From NCBI GenBank assembly GCA_964546955.1, contig CAZJLP010000052.1, positions 1 through 32,533 on the forward strand: a stretch of DNA of 32,533 nt, in the 5' to 3' direction. The notes under the pieces are model-generated. The model was not told where the DNA came from. It saw only the letters and a program-made list of their open reading frames with translations, and did not search any database. The stretch's first letter is position 1, and the number at the start of each line of letters is the position of its first letter. Below are positions 1-8,772 of this stretch, piece after piece. The stretch is from CAZJLP01 sp964546955 (GTDB taxonomy: Bacteria > Verrucomicrobiota > Verrucomicrobiia > Opitutales > Opitutaceae). The translations under genes were made by a program, and so were the position numbers.

Positions 1-2157
1 CGTCTGCGCAAAGCGCTGATCTTTCTGATTCTCGGTCTCGTCGTGCTCACGACGGTGGTGGTGACGGCTTTTTTGCCGAAATGGTATCTCTCTACCCTCA
101 ATGTCCGCGTCGAGAAACCAAAGAGCGAACAGCTCTTTCAGAACAATTCGAACGGCGCGGCTTACGATCCCTATTTCCTGTTGGACCAGTTCAAGATCCT
201 GCAGTCCGCGAAAATCCTGCATCCGGTCATCGAGAAGTTGGAGTTGAATCACAAGCTCGCTCCCGCTTACGGGAGCGACATCCCGCTCCCGACGGATGAA
301 ACGTACCGGTATCTGACCAAGAGCATGCTCAACATCGAATCGCCGCGCGGGTCGTCGGTGATCGAGATCGGCGTGTATTCGCAGGATCCCCGCCTGGCCG
401 CCCAGATCGCGAACGAAATCGCGCGCGTCTACTCGGAGGACCGCATCAGTTTTGCCACTGCCGAACAGCGCGAGGGACTCGCGCAGCTGCGAAAGGAATT
501 GGAGCAGCAGGAACGGATGGTCTCCGCGCAGCGCGACCGCGTGGAAAAGATTCGCAAGGACCTCGATATTTCCGGGGTCGATTTGAACTCGCGCTATTCC
601 GACCTGCAGGTGGAGACCCTGCGCCAGATGGAGACCTCGCGGATCGCGCTGAGCGTCGATCTTATCGGCCGCAAGACGCGCTACGAGCGATTCAAGGCGA
701 TCCCTCCGGATGAGCGGATGAACCTCGTCAACTCGGAGCTGATCCAGGACCAAAACATTCAAAACCTGCTGCAAGCTTATCTCGTGGCGGATCAAACCGT
801 CGGCAAGCTGCGCGCCCGCAACGTGGGCGATGCCCACCCGGATCTTCTGGCCGCCATGGAGAACCGGGCCAAGATCAAGGAACAGCTCGACGCGCAATTG
901 CGCGGCTACGAGAACGCGCTCGAGATTTCGTACAAGGAAGCCGAAGCGCGGGTGACGGAATTGAGCAATCAGCTCAAGCAGGCCCGCGGCGAGCAGATCC
1001 TCTCGGCTCGCGAACGGATGCGGCCCTTCGAGGAAGCGACGCAGAAGCTCGATGATGAGACGCGCATGTATTCGACGCTTAAGCTCACGTTGCGCCAGCG
1101 CGAAATCGATTTCCAAGCTCCCAAGCGCACCATTGAGATCCTCAATCAGGCGGAGGAAGCGCGCCGGCCTTCGAAGCCGAAGCTCCTGCTCAATCTCGCC
1201 TTCGCGATTCTCTTCGGGCTGGTCCTCGGTGTCGGCACCGCGGTGCTGGTGGAGTATTTCGATACGAGCTTCCGCACCGTGGCCGAGATCGAGAGCAAAC
1301 TTCAGCGGCCGGTTCTCGGAGTGATCCCGTTTGCGGCCGAGCCGATGAAGGTTGCGGACGGGGACGAAGACCCGGCCGATCTCGAGCCCTTTCGCGTCCT
1401 CCACACGAATCTAAATCTCGCACTGAAGAACGCGCCCAAAGGACGGAGTCTTGTCATGCTTTCGGCCGGACCGGGCGAAGGAAAATCGACGACGCTGCTG
1501 CGTTTGGCTCGCGCCATCGGCGGGGCAGGGGAGCGCGTGCTCTTGATCGATTCCGACTTGCGGCGCCCGACCCAGCACCAGCTGGCGGGGCGTCCAAAAG
1601 AGCCGGGTCTCGCCGATTTGCTTCAGGGCAAGGCGACGCTCGCCCAAGTGACACAAAAGTCCGTCGCGCCCGGCCTCGACTTTATTCCCTGCGGATGGGT
1701 TGGCCACTTCACCCTGAGCCTGCTTTACGTGGATCGTCTGAAGGCGTTGCTGGCGGAATTACGCCCGCAGTACGATCGCATCGTTTTCGATGCCCCGCCG
1801 ATCATCGGCGTCAGCGATGCGTCGGTCCTGGCCAGTGTGGCGGACGACATTCTGCTTCTCGTCCAGCACCGGCGGAATCCTCAGACGATGGTGGCTCGCG
1901 CACAGCAGGTCATCGAGGGCCTCAACAAAACGATCCTCGGCGTCGTGCTCAATCGTGTCCCTCAGAACTCGAGCGAGGACTACGGCTACTACACGCGCAA
2001 TTACGCGTACTACAGTTCCCAGGGCGAACGCCGCCCGCGCAAGACCAGAGGTTCTTCCGACGACGGACGCTCAAAGGCCGAACGAATCGCGTTTTCCGAG
2101 CACCCGAAAAGTAAAGGTGGAACCCGACCTCCGGGCGGGTTGGATCGAGGATCGTGA
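1..2157 (+). CDS. Wzz/BY-kinase exopolysaccharide chain-length protein (5' end cut by window edge)
   Basis: The frame is open from base 1, so the true start lies off the left edge; 718 residues are visible. The first 25 or so residues form a membrane helix. A long coiled-coil periplasmic part (about 30-380) follows, then a Pro-containing motif (RRPSKPK) leading into a second helix near 400. This is the polysaccharide co-polymerase layout. The cytoplasmic C-terminal part is a bacterial tyrosine kinase: Walker A GPGEGKST near 489-496, Walker A' LLIDSD near 514-519, Walker B RIVFDAPP near 593-600, and a C-terminal tyrosine cluster (YGYYTRNYAYY, about 661-671) as the expected autophosphorylation tail. 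Family knowledge: such proteins set chain length and export of exopolysaccharide, controlled by phosphorylation of the tail. The fused architecture resembles proteobacterial Wzc-type proteins. It probably belongs with the sugar-phosphate transferase at 19678-21051. Confidence 0.93.
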   Translation, partial: RLRKALIFLILGLVVLTTVVVTAFLPKWYLSTLNVRVEKPKSEQLFQNNSNGAAYDPYFLLDQFKILQSAKILHPVIEKLELNHKLAPAYGSDIPLPTDETYRYLTKSMLNIESPRGSSVIEIGVYSQDPRLAAQIANEIARVYSEDRISFATAEQREGLAQLRKELEQQERMVSAQRDRVEKIRKDLDISGVDLNSRYSDLQVETLRQMETSRIALSVDLIGRKTRYERFKAIPPDERMNLVNSELIQDQNIQNLLQAYLVADQTVGKLRARNVGDAHPDLLAAMENRAKIKEQLDAQLRGYENALEISYKEAEARVTELSNQLKQARGEQILSARERMRPFEEATQKLDDETRMYSTLKLTLRQREIDFQAPKRTIEILNQAEEARRPSKPKLLLNLAFAILFGLVLGVGTAVLVEYFDTSFRTVAEIESKLQRPVLGVIPFAAEPMKVADGDEDPADLEPFRVLHTNLNLALKNAPKGRSLVMLSAGPGEGKSTTLLRLARAIGGAGERVLLIDSDLRRPTQHQLAGRPKEPGLADLLQGKATLAQVTQKSVAPGLDFIPCGWVGHFTLSLLYVDRLKALLAELRPQYDRIVFDAPPIIGVSDASVLASVADDILLLVQHRRNPQTMVARAQQVIEGLNKTILGVVLNRVPQNSSEDYGYYTRNYAYYSSQGERRPRKTRGSSDDGRSKAERIAFSEHPKSKGGTRPPGGLDRGS

Positions 2158-2238
2158 GGGGGCATTGCAGGGCGTCAGCTACCCAGCTCTCCGAGCGACC
2201 CGCCTTGCGGCCTTCTCAACCTACTTGTTCCGCCCCAG

Positions 2239-2256
2239 CCTTGGAGTCCCAAGGCA
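2239..2256 (+). terminator. Weak hairpin after the BY-kinase gene
   Basis: A perfect 7-bp stem (GCCTTGG / CCAAGGC) with loop AGTC lies 82 bp after the stop codon and is followed by ATTT. It could end the kinase transcript, but the T run is poor. Confidence 0.35.
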
Positions 2257-2314
2257 TTTCCTCGCCGCAGGAAACGCCCTTCTAAGGACCCTCAAAACCC
2301 GTCAAAAATAGCTG

Positions 2315-2343
2315 TTGACGCCCCCCGCGTGGCCCTTACTTCT
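2315..2343 (+). promoter_or_regulatory. Possible promoter of the tRNA-Gly gene
   Basis: A TTGACG hexamer at 2315-2320 matches a sigma-70 -35 box in five of six bases and lies about 40 bp before the mature tRNA 5' end. The -10 region (TTACTT/TACTTC, 2336-2342) is a weak match at 15-16 bp spacing, so only the -35 half is persuasive. Confidence 0.35.
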
Positions 2344-2356
2344 CACCTCCTGCTCT

Positions 2357-2432
<76 letters not shown>

Positions 2433-2437
2433 TTTTG

Positions 2438-2471
2438 AAAAAACCGCCGGAAACGACACCGGCGGTTTTTT
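2438..2471 (+). terminator. Intrinsic terminator after tRNA-Gly
   Basis: A 13-bp perfect stem, six A's plus CCGCCGG (2438-2450) pairing with CCGGCGG plus six T's (2459-2471), has an 8-nt loop AAACGACA. The A and T runs at the base let it work in both directions. Confidence 0.92.
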
Positions 2472-2502
2472 CGCGTCTAAGTCTCTTTCAGCGGGATGTG
2501 AA

Positions 2503-2870
2503 TCACTGTTCGGGCGACTGGTTGCGACTCTCTCCGACTGCTCTGGACCCGAAAGGACCAGACTTTGTGCGTCTCTTTGTGCGTTTTTTTTGAACGGCAA
2601 TGTGCCACGCGGCCTCTTCGATCAGAGGCAGTTTTGTGGCGTCCGTGTAAATCTTCATCGTGAGCTTCGGATCGCTGTGTCGCATGAGCTCCATCGGCCC
2701 GTGCGGTGACACTCCACTGGCCGAAAGAAGCGTCCCGAACGTGGTGCGCAAAGTATGCAGATCGACCCTGAGGCCGCTGTTCGTCTTCAAACGGGATGTG
2801 GGCCGCCGCCAGGTCTTTTGGACGACACTGGCTCCGTAGGCCAGTGAAGTAACGACGTGGCATCAACGGC
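2503..2870 (-). pseudogene. Tyrosine recombinase (phage-type integrase) remnant, C-terminal part, frameshifted
   Basis: The minus-strand frame 2503-2790 reads as the catalytic C-terminus of a tyrosine recombinase. It has the box II motif LHTLRTTFGTLL (HxxR), then LMRHSD and KIYTDA, giving the conserved R, H and nucleophilic Y in order. The residues that should precede it (RPKDLAAAHIPF) lie in another frame up to about 2866. One extra G near 2789-2792 explains the break, and the downstream frame then has only a TTG start. The N-terminal DNA-binding part and the first catalytic Arg are missing. It lies 70 bp after tRNA-Gly, the typical place for an integrase of a tRNA-inserted element. I see it as a decayed relic; a repeat of the tRNA 3' end marking the other boundary was not found by eye. 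Confidence 0.75.
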
Positions 2871-2872
2871 GG

Positions 2873-3602
2873 CTAGGATACCAGCGCGCGAGCCGGTGAG
2901 GAGACACCGAGCCAATAGGGGACTTGAAGGGCCGACCAGGCGGCAAAGGTAAGGCCGAAGCTGCGTCCGGCGAAACGTCTGGATGAGGTCACGACTTCCT
3001 CGGCGAGCTGAACCATCCGTCCGCGCGATTTGAGACGTCGTAACAGATCCAGATCATCGAAGAGGGGGCACGGTCGAAAGCCGCCGACCTCTTCGTACAC
3101 ATGTCTTCGGACGAAAATCGTGTCGTCGCCGTATTCAGTCCGAGCAAGGCGAGGTGAGGGTAGAGCCAGGTGAGAAAAAACGCGCCGCGGTGAATTCTCC
3201 GTCGAATCGGGGGCGAAAATGCCCGCCAACGACCCGCGCGTCCGCGAGCGTTGCCGAGATGATTGCTCCCGCGTTGGACGGAGGAACGGTGTCAGCGTGG
3301 ATGAACCACAGGACGGGAAAGACGGAGGCTTGAGCGTCGGCCGCCATCTGTGAACCGCGGCCGCGCGGACTGACGATCACCTTCGCTCCCGCCATTTCCG
3401 CGTAATCGTGTGTCCGATCTGGCTGCCGCCGTCGACCACGATCACTTCGCCGACGCCGTCGATCGCAAAGATAGCACCGACCGTGGCCGTGATCGTCCGT
3501 TCTTCCTGAAGCGCAGGGATCACGGCTGAAATGGCGACTTTGGTGGCAGGGACGAGAGATGAGCCCGCGAATTGCACCTCGAGCCGGACAGACGACAAGC
3601 AT
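2873..3602 (-). pseudogene. Family-2 glycosyltransferase (TIGR04283-like) with two frameshifts
   Basis: Three minus-strand pieces join into one GT-A glycosyltransferase. The first (3598 to about 3400) holds the N-terminal strand AVIPALQEERTI and VIVVDGGS. The second (about 3400 to 3150) holds SPRGRGSQM and WFIHADTVPP. The third (about 3150 to 2873) holds DDTIFVRRHVYEEVGGF, FDDLDLLRRLKSRGR and the closing VVTSSRRF region. This order matches the small GT2 family often annotated as rSAM/selenodomain-associated transferase 2. The frame changes near 3400 and changes back near 3150, and the usual GGSxDGT has become GGSQIGHT. The two shifts and the altered motif argue for a decaying gene, although two sequencing errors cannot be excluded. 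It lies beside the integrase relic. Confidence 0.72.
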
Positions 3603-3886
3603 TGGAGGTTCCTATGGGAGTTGCGCTTGGTAGGGTCGCACGCGTCGACTTAGGGGGCGGGTCTCCGTGCTTTGTGCAACCGCGCGTCTGCGCAAAAAAA
3701 CTCACGATAGTGGCGCGTTGAACGGATAACCGGATGTGCAGACCGACCATAAATCTGACGGAAATGTCAGTCGTGACCGCTGTACCTTACTTTTATGTGC
3801 GGCATTCTCCGACTCATCGTGATCCCCGAGCGGCATAGCGCTGATTCGAGCTAAAGTTGCGAACTGTGGCGGACGCCGGACCCCCC
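3603..3886. other. Intergenic stretch without a convincing gene
   Basis: No supported gene in either strand. It holds the upstream side of the glycosyltransferase pseudogene and of the methyltransferase gene. A 19-codon frame from an ATG at 3795 starts MCGIL, like a class-II amidotransferase N-terminus, but is too short to call. Confidence 0.5.
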
Positions 3887-4621
3887 ATGCCTAAGGTTAG
3901 ACGCGAAACTGAACCCGACTACGGCAACGGCCATACGGCAGAAGTAGCGCGAGTCGACCGTACAATTGTCCGGCAATTGGTGAGGCAGGGGGTGGAACTC
4001 AACGGAAAAATGGTCTTTGACGTTTCGTGTCGAGAGGGCGTGTTGCTCAGTTCGTTGGAAAAACTTTTCCCGCTTGCATCCCTTGAAGGCGTGAATTTGG
4101 AAAGCTTGGGATGGTCCGACGAACACGAGCAGCACGTCTGTCGCCAGGGCCGGTCGTTTGAGCTTCCGGCAGAGCAGTACGACGTCATCGCGTGGCGCAG
4201 CGGCCTGATCAGCCCTGGCACCCTCTCGATGTTCTTTGAGATCTGCGCTTATCATCTAGCCGTCGGCGGATTGTTTATCGTGGTCAGCGGCAATCCGGTC
4301 ATAGCCGAAGCGCGGCTGGCGGGTATTCTGACGGATGAAGCTGTAGCCACAGAACATGCAACGGGTTCCCTTTGGAACACCCTACACGTCGAAAAAATGA
4401 TGCGTTACGCGCGAAACGCCGGCTTCCGGGTTCGTGCCGTGGCGTACGTGCCAATCACGTGGACCGACGTTTACATGTTGCCGGCGGCAGCACTGCTCTG
4501 GATGGCGCAGACTGCGTTCGGGCGTTTCTTGCGGCCGGAGCTCGTTCCCCGCCTCAGACAACTGTTCCCCTTCTCGTCACTCATGTCTAGGCACTACGTA
4601 CTCATCCTTGAGAAGCAGTAA
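3887..4621 (+). CDS. Class I SAM-dependent methyltransferase-like protein
   Basis: 244 residues from the ATG at 3887; a TTG at 3857 would add ten residues, and neither start has a clear ribosome site. The region VFDVSCREGVLL (about 43-54) sits where motif I of Rossmann methyltransferases is expected, in a degenerate form of DxGCGxG. It is followed by a second acidic strand (LEGVNLE) and by YDVIAWRSGL near 98-107, then YHLAVGGLFIVV as the motif III strand. The tail (about 190-244) is hydrophobic and basic, as in small methyltransferases that modify membrane-linked glycans or lipids. The substrate is unknown. The altered glycine loop leaves open whether it still binds SAM well. No obvious operon partner; it stands between decayed genes. 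Confidence 0.65.
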   Translation: MPKVRRETEPDYGNGHTAEVARVDRTIVRQLVRQGVELNGKMVFDVSCREGVLLSSLEKLFPLASLEGVNLESLGWSDEHEQHVCRQGRSFELPAEQYDVIAWRSGLISPGTLSMFFEICAYHLAVGGLFIVVSGNPVIAEARLAGILTDEAVATEHATGSLWNTLHVEKMMRYARNAGFRVRAVAYVPITWTDVYMLPAAALLWMAQTAFGRFLRPELVPRLRQLFPFSSLMSRHYVLILEKQ

Positions 4622-4882
4622 CGCCGTTGGCTCGCAGGCGCCGCGCCGTCATGCCGGCTGCTCCAAGGATCGCCCGGATGATCGGTAGCTGGAGGCGGAA
4701 TGTACATTGCTTTGTAGCATGGTTCCGCTCGTGAAAGACAGCGGCGGCGCTTGTTACGACTAGCGAAAGGTGCAGCGTGGCAGAACCGTCTTTTCCGTGC
4801 CGTATCGACAATTAAGGGCGATCGACGGCCCGGCGCTATTTAGGGCGGGACACGATCATCAGTTCCACGCGTTTCACTTCGC
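4622..4882. other. Intergenic stretch without a convincing gene
   Basis: No supported gene, RNA or terminator. A short minus-strand frame (about 4602-4690) ends in AILGAAGMTARRLRAN, faintly like a PEP-CTERM anchor, but lacks the PEP motif and any secreted protein before it. Confidence 0.4.
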
Positions 4883-5167
4883 TTACGATCCTGTTGGTCT
4901 GCATTCGAGCCCAAACCAGATTTTGATGAGCGCTATGATCACGAGCAGCGCAACGCCAACCGCTCCCCAGCGAAGCTGAGTTGCCGTCTCGTCTGCGCCC
5001 GGGAAACGCGTGGCTGCGGCGAGGAGACCGGCGAGCGCGGCAATCTGGAGACCCACCGCAAATACGGACAACCACCGGTGGCGACCACGAAATGTCCGGT
5101 GAGCACCTGATTGGAGTCGCGGTTCATTGTTCAACCAAAGGTCGCACCGAAAGGTCGCTTGGTTCAA
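4883..5167 (-). CDS. Small two-helix membrane protein, possibly a fragment
   Basis: The 94-residue frame has two clear membrane segments: WLSVFAVGLQIAALAGLLAA (about 33-52) and a second near 70-88 (VGVALLVIIALIKIWF), joined by a short polar loop. The hydrophobic pattern and codon-position bias support real coding. I do not recognise the family. There is no ATG or GTG start. The only candidate is a TTG directly after an in-frame stop, so the 5' end may have been lost like those of several neighbours. Confidence 0.4.
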   Translation of the reverse strand: MNQATFRCDLWLNNEPRLQSGAHRTFRGRHRWLSVFAVGLQIAALAGLLAAATRFPGADETATQLRWGAVGVALLVIIALIKIWFGLECRPTGS

Positions 5168-5270
5168 TCAATCGCACCGGCTCACGAAATGGCGGAGTAA
5201 AACGCTGAAAATCAGACCACTGCGTCGACGGACCTGTGACGCAATAGGGTGAGGGTAAGGTCCGCGAAAT

Positions 5271-5627
5271 TTAGACGGCTCCGACGACTCCGGCTGTGAT
5301 TGTACCCACCAGGAGCCATTCGTCGGAACGAATCGACCGAATTGCTCCGGCTGCCAATGCCTGTTCCACGCCCAGTTCATTCGATACCACCACGATCGGA
5401 GCAATTGACGCGGCACTAAGTGCAAGAATTAGATCAGCCGGTTCTGTCCCCGCAGCCCTGCTCGCGATAATTGCGTCGAGAGGGCGCACGGCCGCTTCCA
5501 GTGCGGCATCCATGTCTCGGCATGTCTGGACATTGGCGTTGGGGAATTTGCGGTGGAGCACGCCAGACAGTAGGAACAAAAGGTCGGTGTCTTCGGCTAT
5601 CACTAAGAATCGGCGGGGGCGTTTCAT
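5271..5627 (-). CDS. Receiver-domain protein lacking the phosphoacceptor Asp (pseudo-receiver)
   Basis: 118 residues, one CheY-like fold and nothing else. The acidic pocket is present as IAEDTD (10-15). The strand that normally ends in the phosphorylated Asp reads LDAIIASRA, with Ser56 at that place. The switch Thr/Ser strand is VVVSN. In the final strand (AGAIRSIRSD) the usual Lys-Pro is missing. It therefore cannot take phosphate in the usual way. The ATG at 5627 overlaps a TGA in the ATGA form, and that TGA ends the reading frame expected for the kinase gene upstream. This translational coupling suggests a former two-component pair. Confidence 0.6.
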   Translation of the reverse strand: MKRPRRFLVIAEDTDLLFLLSGVLHRKFPNANVQTCRDMDAALEAAVRPLDAIIASRAAGTEPADLILALSAASIAPIVVVSNELGVEQALAAGAIRSIRSDEWLLVGTITAGVVGAV

Positions 5628-6276
5628 TGGGCGTTGAGGGAGGGCGCCGAAGGAAGCTGCGGCACCCCATCAGGCAGTCAAGAAAGCGCTGCGATGAAGT
5701 GGTGGCGGCGGTTCTCCCACCGAAGGGATGTGCCTGAACGAATGCAGTACCGGTGAGGTGTTGGCCGAGCCCGTCATGGAGGTCGTGTCCAACTTTGCGC
5801 CGCTCACTTTCGCTGATTTCGAGGATTTCCATCTCGAGACGAGCTCGCTCCGCAACCTCCCTTCGTAATGCTTCCGTCCGGAGTTTCACTTTTTCGTCCA
5901 TCTTACGATAAGCCGCCAGCAATGCAGCGAGAAGGCTGGAGATCGAAAGAAACGTGATAAACACGATCGAAGCGTTCCAAGCCGCCACGAACGTCGTACT
6001 TGTTCTATACCGGCCAACTGCGTGGTCACCAACAAGCCAGCCCGACACCGCCAGGACCGAAATGGCCAGACCGGCTCGCCAGCCGAGGGCTACAACCGCC
6101 ATCGACAGGGGAAAAAAGTAGAAGGCCAGGAGCGAGATATGATAGCCGATCGAGAAGTCGATAATCCCAATTGCTGCAGTACACCCGACAGCGAGTCCGA
6201 ACACGGCGAGCCGGCGGCGTGGAGTCACATCGCGGAATAGTATCTCAGACAGACGCTCCAAGGCGAAACTACTCAT
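5624..6276 (-). pseudogene. HisKA_3-type membrane histidine kinase with the ATPase domain lost
   Basis: The frame from ATG at 6276 gives four membrane helices (about residues 22-130), a linker coiled coil (KMDEKVKLRTEALRREVAER) and a dimerisation/phosphoacceptor box ERRKVGHDLHDGLGQHL (about 158-174, likely phospho-His 167). After HLTGTA the sequence stops resembling a kinase, and the frame runs into the next gene, ending only at 5434. The HATPase domain (normally 120 or more residues) is absent. A different frame just before the receiver gene reads LPDGVPQLPSAPSLNAQ-stop, and its TGA (5624-5626) overlaps the receiver's ATG. The simplest reading is an internal deletion that removed the ATPase domain and shifted the frame while leaving the original 3' end. 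Confidence 0.7.
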
Positions 6277-6641
6277 GCTATGGAACTGGATCGGTGGTGT
6301 TGCGAGGATTGCTAGAGTCAAAGGCTGCCGCCGGCATAGGGCGGATGCTCAGCAGAGCCGAGGAGTAATCTGTCTTGCGAGACACGACGACAAACTGGCC
6401 GGAACGCAATGCGCGAAAGAGATATAGATGTTGCCGAAATGAGGCGACATTGTGGCGTGATGATATTCGTTGATCGTGACGGTCGGTCGATCTGCTCGAG
6501 CGGGTCCGTGATACTTCTGAGAAAGGTTTTGGCACGTCTGCGGGTCAAGTGATGCGGCGTCTGATCTAAGGGCGCGAGCACGGTTTTGTCGGGCGGCACC
6601 CGACACGATATATTGGCTTTACCCAGTAGGCAGGTCGGACG
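6277..6641. other. Intergenic stretch, no supported gene
   Basis: Upstream side of the kinase relic and of the small membrane-anchored protein. A 47-codon plus-strand frame (6409-6552) is open but has no recognisable similarity. A short hairpin (GTCGGG / CCCGAC) occurs near 6587-6605 without a T run on its 3' side. Nothing else seen. Confidence 0.4.
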
Positions 6642-7001
6642 ATGGACCGTAGAATGTCGCGAAGTTGTCATGGCCGTTTGGCAGGAATGTCTGCGCACAA
6701 ACTCGCAAAAGATATGGAGAGCACCGGGCTTCGCGTCCGTTTCATCCCACCGGCGTTGGATTCCAATGCTCAAAGGATTGAATTCGTTCTGACCAACGAC
6801 GTTTCGATCATTTGGGATCGATCTAGCCGATGGGCAGGTGCGGTCGGCTGGTTTCCTGACATGGCCCGGATGGAGGCGATGTTGTTCGAACTGTATGGCG
6901 GATCGATGCTGCGCCGGATGCTGAAGCAGATCGGGTGGTGCTTCGTCGTGCTGGCGGTCTTAACGCTCACCGTGTCCTTGTTTGCACAGATCATTCGGTG
7001 A
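6642..7001 (+). CDS. Hypothetical small protein with a C-terminal membrane anchor
   Basis: 119 residues from ATG 6642, with AGG about 8 bases upstream; an internal ATG at 6687 would give 104 residues. The N-terminal 90 residues are soluble and mixed alpha/beta in appearance (RVRFIPP, RIEFVLTNDVSIIW). A single hydrophobic helix, GWCFVVLAVLTLTVSLFAQI, closes the protein. This suggests a cytoplasmic domain tethered to the inner membrane. I do not recognise the family. It ends 94 bp before the antiporter gene on the same strand and might be co-transcribed with it. Confidence 0.4.
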   Translation: MDRRMSRSCHGRLAGMSAHKLAKDMESTGLRVRFIPPALDSNAQRIEFVLTNDVSIIWDRSSRWAGAVGWFPDMARMEAMLFELYGGSMLRRMLKQIGWCFVVLAVLTLTVSLFAQIIR

Positions 7002-7095
7002 GTTTTTGCCGTTCGATGCGTTGCCTTTATCGCATTCTTCGATGCGGTTGACTTGTGCGGAAATTACCGCTGTGGCCGTCGAACAACTCTCACGT

Positions 7096-8592
7096 ATGAA
7101 ACACTTGGTGCTCTTTTTGGTGGTTGTTGTCGGCCTTGCACAAGCGGCGGTCGCTGCTCCGGAGGGCACAGCGAACGATTTTCCTTTGCCGTTACATGCG
7201 TATGGCGATGCGGAGAAGTCCGGCGTGTGGGATGTCTTGTGGCACCGCGCCAAGACCGATCCTTTCAACGTTGTCGGCACGCTGATTTTTCTCTGCGCAA
7301 TCGTCCACACCTTCTTCACCAGTAAGCTGCGGCATTTGTCTCATGTAGTCGAAGAACGGCACACGAAGCGGCTAGCGGAGCGAGCTGCGGCTAGCACGGA
7401 TCGCAACAACGACGGTTCGCGCGATGAAGTCAGTTTTGGAGGCCAGGTATTGCACTTCCTGGGGGAAGTGGAGGCCGTCTTCGGTCTATGGGTCCTGGTT
7501 TTGGCTGGAGCCATCACATACTTTCGCGGTTGGGAAACGGTTGAGAGTTACCTCACCTATTCGGTCACCTACACCGAACCGATCTTTGTGGTGGTGGTGA
7601 TGACGATCGCTTCCACCAGGCCGGTTCTGTGGATGGCGGAACGTTGTCTGGCGCGGGTTGCCGGTTTGATGGGTGGGTCGGTCTCGGCTTGGTGGCTCTC
7701 GATCCTCATCGTGACTCCGGTCATGGGGTCCTTCATCACCGAGCCTGCCGCCATGACGATCGCCGCGTTGTTGCTCGCGAAGCGGTTCTACCCCCGTGGG
7801 CCAAGTGCAAAGCTGGCGTATGCGACGCTGGGTTTGTTGTTCGTGAACATATCCGTAGGCGGTACCCTTACGCATTTTGCGGCGCCTCCGGTATTGATGG
7901 TGGCAGGTCCGTGGAATTGGGACCTGGCGCATATGGCTACCAATTTCGGATGGAAGGCATGCCTTGGAATTCTCATAGCGACAGGGGTATACCGGTTGAC
8001 GTTCAGGGCAGAACTGAGCGCGCTGGAGCAGAAACCCGCGCCGATCGACCGGATCGAGGCACCAGTCCCTTACTGGATCGTCGGTGTGCACCTGCTGTTC
8101 CTGGCGTTCGCCGTCTGGCAGGCTCATCATCCTGCGCTTTTCATCGGCGCCTTTCTGTTTTTCTTGGCCTTCTACGAAGCGACCGCACACCACCAGAGTC
8201 CACTTTCACTCCGGCCCGCCCTCTTGGTCGGTTTCTTCCTGGCGGGACTCGTGATCCATGGTGGTGTGCAGCAGTGGTGGATCCAGCCTGTCCTATCAGG
8301 GCTTGGAAACTGGACGCTCTTTACCGGTGCCGTGGCGCTGACCGCGTTCAACGACAATGCAGCCATCACGCTCCTGGCGACCCTCGTCCCGGGATTCACC
8401 GATCAGCTAAAGTATGCGGTTGTCGCGGGCGCTGTCGTGGGCGGAGGCTTGACCGTCATTGCGAATGCGCCGAACCCGGCCGGGCAATCCATCTTAAGCA
8501 GGTTCTTCAAAGACAGCGTGTCGCCGCTGAAGCTTTTGCTGGGAGCTTTGATTCCAACCTTGATCATGGCGGCTTGCTTTATGCTGTTTTGA
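7096..8592 (+). CDS. Putative Na+/H+ antiporter (Na_H_antiport_3 family)
   Basis: 498 residues from ATG 7096; the frame is open further upstream, but this start puts a hydrophobic signal/first helix (MKHLVLFLVVVVGLAQA) at the N-terminus. About a dozen membrane segments follow. Landmarks are LWVLVLAGAITYF, PVMGSFITEPAAMTIAALL, the GGTLTHFAAPPVLMVAGPW loop, and near the end TAFNDNAAITLLATL and TVIANAPNPAG, where paired Asp/Asn residues in broken helices are typical of ion-transporter cores. This pattern fits the PF07399 putative Na+/H+ antiporters. The polar stretch around residues 90-115 is a cytoplasmic loop. Expected role: inner-membrane sodium/proton exchange for pH and salt balance. A second, unrelated antiporter follows 180 bp downstream on the same strand. 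Confidence 0.85.
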   Translation: MKHLVLFLVVVVGLAQAAVAAPEGTANDFPLPLHAYGDAEKSGVWDVLWHRAKTDPFNVVGTLIFLCAIVHTFFTSKLRHLSHVVEERHTKRLAERAAASTDRNNDGSRDEVSFGGQVLHFLGEVEAVFGLWVLVLAGAITYFRGWETVESYLTYSVTYTEPIFVVVVMTIASTRPVLWMAERCLARVAGLMGGSVSAWWLSILIVTPVMGSFITEPAAMTIAALLLAKRFYPRGPSAKLAYATLGLLFVNISVGGTLTHFAAPPVLMVAGPWNWDLAHMATNFGWKACLGILIATGVYRLTFRAELSALEQKPAPIDRIEAPVPYWIVGVHLLFLAFAVWQAHHPALFIGAFLFFLAFYEATAHHQSPLSLRPALLVGFFLAGLVIHGGVQQWWIQPVLSGLGNWTLFTGAVALTAFNDNAAITLLATLVPGFTDQLKYAVVAGAVVGGGLTVIANAPNPAGQSILSRFFKDSVSPLKLLLGALIPTLIMAACFMLF

Positions 8593-8772
8593 CCACGATC
8601 TTTTCCAGCCTTCGAGCTCAGCTGGCCGACCGGGATTGTGGCTACGCGGCCGTTCAGGGCGTGGACCTAAGTTTTGGCGCCGTTTCAATGCGCCGACAGA
8701 TGAGCGAACCCCTTTGGAGCAAATGGGTCGAATGCCTGACAATGTCGCGAACAACCACGGCGGAGAGGCTTC

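Noticed and set aside
3795..3854. 19-codon frame starting MCGIL, like the N-terminus of asparagine synthase or another class-II amidotransferase
   Set aside because: The similarity is only four residues, the following GIA/G pattern is missing, and it stops after 19 codons.
4602..4690. Minus-strand tail AILGAAGMTARRLRAN resembling a PEP-CTERM anchor
   Set aside because: No PEP motif, no signal peptide or secreted domain upstream, and it overlaps the end of the methyltransferase gene.
6409..6552. 47-codon plus-strand frame
   Set aside because: No ribosome site, no recognisable similarity, and it lies in a decayed region.
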